NCBI GenBank assembly: GCA_963082875.1
Contig: OY720100.1
Coordinates: 14,036,591 to 14,100,590, forward strand
Source of the DNA: Corella eumyota
Taxonomy: Eukaryota; Chordata; Ascidiacea; Phlebobranchia; Corellidae
DNA length: 64,000 nucleotides
Direction of reading: 5' to 3'
Shown: piece after piece, positions 54,701 through 64,000 of the stretch
Numbering within the stretch: the stretch's first letter is position 1
Layout of the letters: every line of letters begins with the position of its first letter
Notes under the pieces: generated by a model
What the model saw: only the letters and a program-made list of their open reading frames with translations
Databases searched by the model: none
Told to the model about the DNA's origin: nothing
Program-made: the position numbers and the translations under genes

Positions 54701-57700
54701 ATTGTTAATAGATTTAAAACAAATTTTTATTTACATATTTAAAAAAAAAATTCTTGTTTTTTAAGCTTATGGCAAACATGGCAAAGATGAAAGATTTATT
54801 CCTCTTCTTCTTAAAGATGTTGCAGGATTGGTTCCAGGCGCATCAGAAGGAAAAGGAAAAGGAAACAGGTAAATATTTATGATTTCTATATTTTTTTAAT
54901 CGTCAAACATTATCAAAGTTTACTAAGAAAATGTTGAAAAAATGTTTTATGATAACATGACAAGGTCATTCTTTTTTGCTTCTTAAAATTAAAATACAAT
55001 ATCATCTTTTGTTTTGGATATTTCCAATTTTAATAAATAGAAACATTGTTGTCTACTATAATACTATAGCCTACTTGAAACTAGTTTTAATATCCAATTG
55101 ATCTTTGTTATTGAGCACAATGGTGCTTAGATTTAAGTGTTTAAGTTTAATCTTAACTAAATATTGGCTTTGATTTAACTATCTCTAAGATTTACGATAA
55201 AAGAGAAAATATGTTTTAAGTGACCACACTTCCAGTTGTACTTAGTATGTTGTTGACATAAGAAAAAATAGTCTTTGACATGATTAGGTGGTATACATGT
55301 TAAGGTAAATATTGATAATATCAAACTTTTAAATTGACGTACATTGGAATAATGAGAAATGTTTATCAGAAGTAAAAAAAAATTTTTTTAAATTTAAAAT
55401 TTTTTCTTATTGTAATTGACAGCTTGGTAAATATCTTTTGACAATGTGTTAATTATATGACGCAAATATTCTTATATTAGGAGAATTTAATGATATAAAA
55501 ATAACTCTACATACAGTTCGACATTATTTTCTTATTTGCTTATGAAAAAAAACGCCTTAATTTTATTTTTATGACGTAGAAAATTTCGTAAGGAGAATGT
55601 AATATGGGTTTTTTGATGTGGCTTATCAATAATAGTCTGGTCTAATTATTTACCCATTTAAGGTACATTTCAATAGATTTTTCTATGATTAGTAATTTCC
55701 TGTAGGCCCTTAACAATCTAAGCATAAGGTGATGGAAAAGGAGAAATGACTTGAAAAATTTTCGATTTTATTTTTGGTTTGGTGTACTATGCTTTTATGT
55801 CATATAAATCATAATCTTATTAAAATTGTTTTTTTGTTAAAAATAGAATAACATTTGTTTTTAATATTAAAAATATGTGTCAGACAATTTTTCTAAATTT
55901 ATATTTTCGTTTAATTACTTAAAAAATTTTTTTTAAAATAAGTAAATATATTTTTATTTGTATTTTTTTTGCCTTTTTTTAGTAAAATGCTTAGTTTTTA
56001 AATTATTGCTGTAACCTTATTAGGTTCAATAAACAAAAAAATAGATTTTATGATAATCTTTCGATGTTTTGATTATCTTATTTTTTGTCAGCTTTTTTGA
56101 TAAAATTTCATCCTGACAACGCGAAAATTTAAAAAAATTAAACAAATCTAAGAAAAAAAAAATTTTTTTATTAGGTTGTGGATAATATTTAAATAAAAAT
56201 ATGATTTTAAAATATTAATAATTTCATAAATTTAAAAAAATTTTTTTTACATGTTTTTTATTAGATTCTATGTAGTTTAATGTTAAATAAAACACTTTAA
56301 CAATTTTTTTGTTTTTATTTTATTTTTAACCGACAAAAAACATTTAATCTTTAAAAAAAAATTAAAAAGTTTTGCCTTTTTAGATTTTTAAATGACTTAT
56401 GTGATGCTGACGTTTTAATTCACGTGATCGACATTTCTGGTGAAACGAATCAGTGTGGTGTAAAAGTAACTGGCGATGAGACAGAGAGTGGTGTAAAAGT
56501 TGAATCTTATGATCCTGCTAATGATGTAAGATGGTTGAACCAAGAAATTCAGTAAGTTTATTTTTTAATTTTTTGGTAAAAAATAACATTTTTTTTAATA
56601 TTTATTTTGATTATAATTTTTTAAACATTTATTTATTTTGAATAAAGAATTATTATTTTTTTTTGTATATATCTTTATCCTTGATGTGGAAAAAACGAAT
56701 GCGCGACTTACACATAGAGTAACATAAGTCACTCCGACCCAGTCTTAAGTTGCCATTGGCAGTTTGGGATATTATATAGATTATAATTGCCCGATAATTA
56801 TGCTGCTGATTAAGTGCTGGCTTAGCAGGAGTTCGTACCGTTTATTGCGCCTTACTCAAGGGCGCCACAGCATGAGATCAGTGGGGATTGAACCCATGAC
56901 CTCATATGTGGTGTAGCAAGTGTTCTTACCACTACACCACGCTGCCAGCCACTACACCACGCTACTGGAAAAACAAATTTCTACATATAATTGTATAAGG
57001 TTTTAAAATTTAATTCGTTATTTTTAAAAAAATTATAATTTCCAGTAACTGGATTTTTGATAACATCATGAAAAAATGGGACCAAATAAAAAGGAGGCCT
57101 CACAGATTATTAGATATGTTCACAGGATATCACGCAACTCCAAATTTGATAAAAACTGCGTTTTTGGAAGCCAAGATTTCATATCAGTAAGTTTGATATT
57201 AAAAAAAAAAAAAATTTAAATTTAGAGTTTGGAATGTTATAGATTATAATTGCCTGATAATTAAACTGCTGATTAGGTATTGACTTTACAGGAACTTTTT
57301 TTTTTTTTTGTATATATCTTTATCCTCGATGTGGGAAAGTCGAATGCGCGACTTAAACATAGAATAACATAAGTTACTCCGACCCAGTTTCGAGTTGCCT
57401 GTGGCAGTTTGGAATATTATAGATTATAATTGCCCGATAATTATACTGCTGATTAAGTACTGGCTCAGCAGGAGTTTATACCATTTATAGGGCCTTACTC
57501 AAGGGCACTACAGCATGAGATCAGTGGGGATTGAACCCACGACCTCATGTGTGGTGTAGCAAGTGTTCTTACCACTACACCACGCTGCTGACTTATACTG
57601 TTATAACAAGTGCTACAGCTTAAAAGCAGTTGGAATCGAACCCAGGACCTTGTATGCTTAACCTACCTTTATTTTAATTTTTTTAAACACTTTTTTTATG

Positions 57701-58810
57701 TTTTGTTTTTAAAACAATTTTTAAAAAGTAAATTATCCGAATCTTTACCGACTTGGGATATGACTCTCTTACATCATCTCGTGGCAACTTTTATTTCTAT
57801 CCGGTTTCCCATGCTGCTTGTTTTGAACAAAAGCGACACGCCAAAAGCACTGGAAAATATTGAAAGGTATGTGTAAAATTTTCTTACAATTTATTTAATT
57901 AAAAAAAAACTAAAATGTAAAATTTATTTTTCAGATTTAAAACTGAATTTTTAACGTATAACCAAATAGCTGTTAGTTCGAAAATTGAATGTGATTTGCA
58001 AGAGAATCAAAATTTTAAAGAAACTGAAAAAATTCACTCACGTTTGAAGGAAAGGTAAACGATTAGGTTAAAAAACACTTTGTTTAGGGTTTATTTACCA
58101 TTTATGGCAGCGTGGTGTAGTGGTCAGAACACTTGACTTTATTATATGAGGTCCTGGATTTAATCTCTACTGCTCCTATGCTGTAGTGCCCTTGAGTAGG
58201 GCTGCTATAAACGGTAGAAATTCCTGCTGAGCCAGCACTTTATCAGCAGCTTAATTATTGGGCAATTGTAATTAATAAAATTCCAATCTGCCAGAGGCAA
58301 CTCATGACAGGATTGGGGTTATGAGTGTTACTCTATGTTAAGGTCGTAAATCTGACTTTCCCACACAGAGGATAAATAAATATATATTAGAAACTTTTAT
58401 TTTTAGTTTCGGAGGTACAAATGTTTTAAATTCCCTGAATCAAGCTGTTTTGTTACGCCAACCCGTCTACGTATTCCCGGTCTCTGACCTCGTGACCTTA
58501 CAGTCACATGACCCCGTCACAAAAGGTCAAAGTTCAGGGATCATGCGGGACTGCATTGTAATGAGGCCAGGGTCAAAGATCATAACTTTATACGAGACGT
58601 TGTTACATCATTATAACCTAATAAGTGGAAAATTCGTAAGGGCCGAGGTAAGCACTTTTTTTATTAATAAGGAAAGGAGACACTTTTAATATTTATTTCT
58701 ATTTTTAGGCCCTTAATTCGGATAACCGTCCTCATATTGTGCGTAAAGACGATGTTTTAAATCAAACTGACTGTTGCATTATTAAAATTATGACAACTAA
58801 AAAAAGCTAA
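51775..58810 (+). CDS. RWD domain fused to Obg-type TGS GTPase
   Basis: Eleven exons (51775-51844, 53156-53343, 53723-53935, 54250-54412, 54766-54868, 56384-56551, 57046-57186, 57729-57866, 57935-58054, 58407-58647, 58709-58810) give 548 residues. Residues 1-120 form an RWD domain ([13 protein letters not shown] at the start, [10 protein letters not shown] at 55-64). A linker of charged residues leads to a GTPase: G1 GKPSSGKS (158-165, with an intron just before it), G3 DVAGLVPGA from 229, G4 NKSD (382-385), G5-like SSK (409-411), and a C-terminal TGS-like domain (VMRPGSKI, then SGKFVRAE). The GTPase resembles the archaeal/YGR210C branch of the Obg/YchF family ([20 protein letters not shown]) rather than OLA1 or DRG. 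Obg/DRG GTPases act on ribosomes and RWD proteins bind GCN1 or DRGs, so a role in translation control is inferred. Confidence 0.9.
51960..52242 (+). repeat. SINE, full length
   Basis: Sense copy in intron 1 of the RWD-GTPase gene. Confidence 0.85.
52651..52935 (-). repeat. SINE, full length
   Basis: Antisense copy in the same intron, 400 bp from the sense copy. Confidence 0.82.
53396..53652 (-). repeat. SINE, nearly full length
   Basis: Antisense copy in intron 2. Confidence 0.75.
54560..54705 (-). repeat. Diverged SINE fragment
   Basis: Antisense B-box GGGATTGAACCCAGGACC with decayed flanks, intron 4. Confidence 0.55.
56660..56970 (-). repeat. SINE with duplicated head end
   Basis: Complete antisense copy whose terminal CCACTACACCACGCT phrase is present twice in tandem, in intron 6. 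Confidence 0.85.
57218..57660 (-). repeat. Old SINE split by a younger one
   Basis: Pieces 57218-57296 and 57595-57660 are the body and head of one antisense copy; a second antisense copy lies between them. Confidence 0.7.
57297..57593 (-). repeat. SINE, full length, nested
   Basis: Very well preserved antisense copy with a long T run, inserted in an older SINE in intron 7. Confidence 0.9.
58106..58385 (+). repeat. SINE, full length
   Basis: Sense copy in intron 9, ending about 20 bp before the next exon. Confidence 0.82.
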
Positions 58811-59730
58811 CGTTGTTTAAAATTATTTTAAGTTTTAAATTAAATTTGTTTTGGTTTAGTTGGCGGATAGGTTTTTTTTTTTTGGTTTTTCGCACATTGA
58901 TAACAGTAAATAATAAATACGATATACAATTAATATTACAACAATGCGACGGGAACAAATGACAAGTCAATTTAATGATTTAAAACATGCTAAAAGTATT
59001 AATGTTTACTTAAAAATTTTAAGTATGTAATGGCATGGTCACCAAACCCAAAATGTTAGAATATTTAACTATATTACTTAGTACCTAGTTTTTTGGTACT
59101 AGTTATGCCATTTTATTTATATATTTATGTGCAATTTCTAAAAAGAATTCATATATTATTTAATAATTTTTTTTTTACTTTTTGGGGGCTTGCAATAGCA
59201 AAAATAAATATTTAATTTAGTATTTTAATAATAAAGAAGATAATATTTTTGTGCATAAATTTATTTAATTTTACAAACAAAAACAATAACAGCGACTATA
59301 ACAAACAAACAAATGTTTTTTTTATTAAAAATACAATTAATAAGTCGAACAAAGATAAATTTTAACAGAACACCTAGAGTTAGTAACAGAAATAACATAC
59401 AGTGTTTTTGTTCATGCGATTTAAACAAAGGTTAAAGCTAAAAATGAGTAAAATATTGCAATACAAAGCTTATAAATACGTGCAAATTGTTTAAACATTG
59501 TAAGTTCATTTTTTAAACCAAGAATTTAGGAATTTATTTTAAACTTTTCTACAAAAAAATTTTTTTTTCTAAAATTTTAAATTCTGATATTAACAACATG
59601 CATTCAAAAATTTTTATTTAAATTTTTTTTATTCATAATAAAGTGGTGTGTTGATGTTGTGGTGTTATGACGTCATTGATGACGTGGTTTCGAGTGAATA
59701 TTTTCAGTAAAGATAGTTGTTTAAGTTAAA
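58811..59730. other. Convergent 3' flanks of RWD-GTPase and CRIP genes
   Basis: Contains the second copy of the 175-bp dispersed repeat and a TGACGTCA octamer at 59668-59675; otherwise AT-rich. Confidence 0.6.
58886..59058 (+). repeat. Second dispersed repeat family, copy 2
   Basis: Aligns to 31187-31361 along its length with moderate divergence. Confidence 0.75.
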
Positions 59731-62020
59731 TTACTGAGCTGCGTCGTAGGAATGACTTTCCGTTCCTCCGTGTCCGTAACCTAAAAATATATTAAACATT
59801 CAAACCATTTTAAATATTTGAACCACTTTTTAGCACTTATTTTTTTAACCATTTTAAATTTTTGAACCATTTTCATTTTTTGAACCACTTTTTTTAATCA
59901 ATTTAAATTTTTTGAAAAATTAAAAAAATAAACCGCTAGTTTTTTAATCATTTTAAATTTTTGAACCATTTCAAATATTTGAACCACTTTATTTATTAAC
60001 CATTTTAAATATTTGAAACACTTTTTTTAACCAATTTAAATTTTTTGAAACAATTAAAATATAAACCATTTTTTTAACCATTTTAAATTTTTGAACCATT
60101 TTCATTTTTTGAACCACTTTTTTTAATCAATTTAAATTTTTTGAAAAATTAAAAAAATAAACCGCTAGTTTTTTAATCATTTTAAATTTTTGAACCATTT
60201 CAAATATTTGAACCACTTTATTTATTAACCATTTTAAATATTTGAAACACTTTTTTTAACCAATTTAAATTTTTTGAAACAATTAAAATATAAACCATTT
60301 TTTTAACCATTTTAAATTTTTAAACCGTTTTCATTTTTTGAACCACTTTATTCATTAACCATTTTAAATATTTTAAATACTTTTTTACCAATTTGAATTT
60401 TTTGAGACATTCAAAAAAATATACCACTTATTTTTTTAACCATTTTAAATTTTTGAACCATTTTCATTTTTTGAACCACTTTTTTTAATCAATTTAAATT
60501 TTTTGAAAAATTAAAAAAATAAACCGCTAGTTTTTTAATCATTTTAAATTTTTGAACCATTTCAAATATTTGAACCACTTTATTTATTAACCATTTTAAA
60601 TATTTGAAACACTTTTTTTAACCAATTTAAATTTTTTGAAACAATTAAAATATAAACCATTTTTTTAACCATTTTAAATTTTTAAACCGTTTTCATTTTT
60701 TGAACCGCTTTATTTATTAACCATTTTAAATATTTGAAACACTTTTTTTAACCAATTTGAATTTTTTGAGACATTCAAAAAAATATACCACTTATTATTT
60801 TAACCATTTTAAATTTTTGAACCATTTTTATTTTTTGAACTACATTCTTTTTTAACCATTTTAAATATTTGAACCACTTTATTTTTTAACCATTTTAAAT
60901 ATTTAAACCACTTTATTTTTTAACCATTTTAAAATATTTGAACGACTTTTTAACCAATTCAATTTTTTGAAACATTTTAAAAAATAAACAATTTATTTTT
61001 TGAACCATTTTTATATTTTGAACCACTTTATTTTTTTTAACATTTTAAATATTTGCACCACTTACTTTTTAAACCATTTTAATTTTTTACCAATTTAAAG
61101 TTTTTAAACCTTAGCCTATATGCATATAATTTTTTTTTACCTTTTGGTCCGAATAAAGCTGAATAACAAGGAATATCGCAGTATGGTTTGTTGTCGTGCT
61201 AAAAATAAATGACGTCATAAATTAGCAATGACGTCAAAAAAAATTATTTTACGTAAAATATAAAATTGAGGTATTGTTATCCTAAACCCCTTTGGCCTTT
61301 GACTATACGAAGTCGTTTGTCGCGTCATAAAGGCGCATAGAGTGACATCACGAAATAAAAATAAATGTGACGTCATCGCTTACCTCAGAATGACGACCTG
61401 GAGTTAAAGTTTTTTTGCATTTTTGGCATCTCAGGCAGGCTCGGTGCCAGATTTTATTGATTGAGGTGATTTTTTCGGCTACAAAAAATTAACATTTAAT
61501 TTTGATAGTATTTCTTTTTTTTGTATATATCTTTATCTTCGATATGGGAAGGTCGAATGCGCGACTTAAACACGAGTAACATTGGTTACTCCGACCCAGT
61601 CTCGAGTTGCCTGTGGCAGTTTGGGATATTATATAGTTTATAATTGCCCGATAATTCTGCTGCTAATTAAGTGCTGGCTCAGCAGGAGTTCATATCGTTT
61701 ATAGCACCTTACTCAAGGGCGCAACAGCATAAGAGTAGTGGAAATAATTAAACCCACGACCTTATGTGGTGTAGCAAGTGTTCTTACCACTACACCACGC
61801 TGCCGGTTTACTTAAACGTAATTCTCCTAAAAATCTAGTTTTGAAATCAATCGAACAACTTAAAAGTATTTGATAATTTTTATTTTTTGGCATTTTATAG
61901 CTTTAAAAATGCACAGTTGAAAGTTCAAGTATTTGTTTATAGTTATGACAATCTTAAATATAGGATTACAATCTTACCAAAATAAACAGTCTTAGAGCAC
62001 CCAGCGCATTTATCAGGCAT
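59731..62020 (-). CDS. CRIP1: Cysteine-rich intestinal protein, single LIM domain
   Basis: Exons 62020-61978, 61478-61384, 61198-61141 and 59780-59731 give 81 residues (human CRIP1 has 77). One LIM domain with all eight zinc ligands: C5, C8, H26, C29 and C32, C35, C53, C57. The tail reads [20 protein letters not shown], matching the FGPKG-GxGGAESH tail typical of CRIP1/CRIP2. Small LIM proteins of this type are nuclear and cytoplasmic adaptors without DNA-binding activity. Exon borders match vertebrate CRIP genes as far as remembered. Intron 3 (59781-61140) is almost wholly a tandem repeat; intron 1 carries a SINE. Confidence 0.93.
59785..61125. repeat. AT-rich higher-order tandem repeat in CRIP intron 3
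   Basis: Built from related short monomers (AACCATTTTAAATTTTTG-like, about 30-35 bp) arranged in larger blocks. One long block starting TTTTTTAATCAATTTAAATT begins near 59891, 60119 and 60480 (spacings about 228 and 361 bp), so whole blocks were duplicated. Confidence 0.85.
61210..61375. promoter_or_regulatory. Three CRE octamers in CRIP intron 2
   Basis: TGACGTCA at 61210-61217, 61229-61236 and 61368-61375, all between two coding exons; a possible intronic enhancer. Confidence 0.4.
61513..61806 (-). repeat. SINE, full length
   Basis: Antisense copy in CRIP intron 1. Confidence 0.87.
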
Positions 62021-63790
62021 TGTTCTGAATATTTTAATAATTTATAAATTAATCAAGTTTATGTTTACCTAAACAAAGCCAGTTAAAAAGGTAATTTTTT
62101 GCACTAAAAACTAACCAATCTAAATTTAATAAATATACAATTATTAAACATAGGTTTGTACCATATACGTTAGACTGCTGTCAATAAAACAAGAATAGCT
62201 GTAGATGTTAGTCTTATTGAATGCCTGTCCAGACTGCTTAATTGTACGATTTAACTTTGACTGCGTATTCAGACTAAAGCTGAACTAAAGAAGCAATTAA
62301 ACTAATGCTACAAAATAACTTAATCTGCTATTATAAACCTCATGGCTTTTAATTTGGAGTATATTATGGTAAATCCCATTGGGAAAATGTATTATAATAT
62401 CATGAGTATTGTTAATAAAGTCTGGGCAATTTGGTGTGTGAAATTGGATACCTTTTTTTGTAAAATATGATCATGAAAGTTTAAATTCAATCGTTAGTTT
62501 CTAGTTTAAGTTGTCTTTTAAAAACTCTTGAAAAATTATAAATTATTTATGGCCAGCTTGTGGTTATGATAATTATCACTTCACTAAAATTAAGATTCTA
62601 TTTTTAAGATCCTGTTTAAAAAATTAAAATTCTACCCTACAACGATTCAAATTATTTTTGCTTGTTTATTTTTAATCACAACTATTTGACCGTAAGCTAT
62701 TTGACCATCTAAACCTGCAGCGTTATGACTCTGTTGATGTAATAACTATGACATTTTAGTGGCCTGTTTTAGATATTACTTCTTGTTCTTTATTTTAAAT
62801 TAGAAACGCATTTAGGTACAGATAACGTAACGTCTGTTTTATGTTATAGCTCCATATAGATAACGTTAAAGGACCAATTTACATCTGACTGTGTGATGTA
62901 GGCGTTACCCAAAAATCTATTCTTTGTTTGGTTAGGTCAAAAATCGATTGGCCGTGCTTCTTTAAACATGTGTTTATTTTTTGCAATTACTGCGGCCTAT
63001 TAATTATTTAAGTTACCGACTTAACTTAAAAGCTAGTTTTTTTTCGGTTCTTTTTTTAACACCCTTTTTTTAACTAAGTTTAAGTTTGTAAAATAACTGG
63101 CCTAAATTTAATAACTTTAGAGCAGAAATTAGCCTTTTTGTCTAATGATTTAAAACGTTATATATTACTAAATTATTTATTTAATAAGCTTATTAAAGAC
63201 ATTTAAAATAAATACCAATAAATTACTAAAGATTTCAATTAAAACTGCTTAAACAATTTTAACTATATTTAATTTTAACTAAATTCAATTTCCAATTGTG
63301 CTGTTAAGTTTGGGCGATGGCATTACTTTTTGTGACGTCATTGCATTTTTAATTAGCGCAACACAACTGGTAAATTGATTAGTTTTTGTTACCATGTAAG
63401 CCTTGTGCTTTTATTGTTTTGCTTTGGCTTAAATATATGCTTAACTAGTGTAATTGGGGAACATATGCTTAACTAGTGTAATTGGGGAATAGACAATTAA
63501 AAATAAAATCAATTTTTGTTTACATGTACATTACATTTTATTTATAAGAAAAATAATAGGAAAATAATATGAGTATCATACAATTAAACTGGGTTCAATT
63601 TTGATCCACCATTTTTTAAAGTTTTTAATAAAATAATATATTATTTCTGAATGCTAAAAATGTATAAAAATTATGTAATATTAAAAAAACAACAAAAAAA
63701 CGTTAAAAAGGCGACAGAAATAGTTTTCAAAAAATAATCACATTTTTATTAACATTTTAAGCGATTAAAAATAAAATAATTATATTGTTT
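62021..63790. other. Intergenic, 5' of CRIP
   Basis: Presumed CRIP promoter and 3' flank of the next gene. Contains a TGACGTCA at 63333-63340 and a 28-bp tandem duplication at 63435-63490. No exon chain found. Confidence 0.55.
63435..63490. repeat. 28-bp unit, two tandem copies
   Basis: The unit starting ATATGCTTAACTAGTG is repeated head to tail, differing only in its last base. Confidence 0.9.
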
Positions 63791-63919
63791 TTATGTGAGG
63801 TCTATTTTTGATGCCTTCACTTGTAATTCAGACTTGTCATTGATGTCGTCATACCCCGTATCTACTTTTGTTACGCAGTCTTTGATGGCGGTTACTATCA
63901 ACGTTATAAGCAAGCACGC
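63791..63919 (-). CDS. Last exon of a membrane protein, gene continues off right edge
   Basis: After a TTTATAG acceptor (63920-63921) an open frame of 42 residues runs to TAA at 63791. It starts with a hydrophobic stretch (ACLLITLIVTAI) followed by a charged tail (KVDTGYDDINDKSELQVK), the pattern of a final transmembrane helix plus cytoplasmic C-terminus. The higher complexity of this frame against the AT-rich flank supports coding. Upstream exons lie outside the window, so the family is unknown. Confidence 0.55.
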   Translation of the reverse strand, partial: ACLLITLIVTAIKDCVTKVDTGYDDINDKSELQVKASKIDLT

Positions 63920-64000
63920 CTATAAATACAATAACATAGTTAATTAAAATAATAAGATATTTGTTAAAGTTGTTTTGTAACATTTAATTATTCTGAAACT

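Noticed and set aside
59785-61125. CRISPR array
   Set aside because: Monomers vary, have no unique spacers, and lie in an intron of an animal gene.

Overview
The window is AT-rich animal DNA with short spliceosomal introns (GT/AG, often 100-500 bp) and a dense scatter of one tRNA-headed SINE, about thirty copies in both orientations. The genes are metazoan or chordate in kind (microcephalin, b0,+ amino acid transporter, Tra2, TMX1, mu-class GSTs, Tip60/KAT5, CRIP). Together with the compact introns and this repeat style they point to a tunicate, most likely a Ciona-type sea squirt. That assignment is inference; no species marker was read directly.

Layout. (1) 1-5412, minus: most of a microcephalin (MCPH1) gene, whose C-terminal BRCT exons lie beyond the left edge. 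(2) 6696-8390, minus: three small genes about 150 bp apart (Ly6/uPAR-type GPI protein, a 63-aa membrane peptide, an 84-aa orphan), a candidate operon. (3) 10268-13258, minus: a 585-aa WW-WW-CUE protein with 12-residue repeats. (4) 14291-19360, plus: an SLC7A9-like transporter light chain. (5) 20516-23283, plus: Tra2 splicing factor. (6) 24755-27525, minus: TMX1, an ER thioredoxin-like membrane protein. (7) 28811-30604, plus: two intronless tandem mu-class GSTs. (8) 31087-39399, plus: KAT5. (9) 39400-51774: a 12-kb gene-poor stretch with two TATA-box transcription units that converge on each other and share a 22-bp block. (10) 51775-58810, plus: an RWD domain fused to an Obg-type TGS GTPase, the most unusual gene here. 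(11) 59731-62020, minus: CRIP-type LIM protein with a 1.3-kb satellite-like intron. (12) 63791-63919, minus: last exon of an unidentified membrane protein running off the right edge.

Exon chains were built by hand from GT/AG sites and checked by phase. The Ly6, WW-CUE, SLC7A9, TMX1, KAT5, RWD-GTPase and CRIP chains each sum to a whole number of codons; Tra2 does so if one acceptor is placed one base earlier than my first reading. The microcephalin chain is phase-consistent through 14 exons. Most genes are housekeeping (chromatin, splicing, ER redox, transport, detoxification) and need not act in one pathway. TATA boxes, CACGTG clusters and many perfect TGACGTCA octamers are the clearest regulatory signals.
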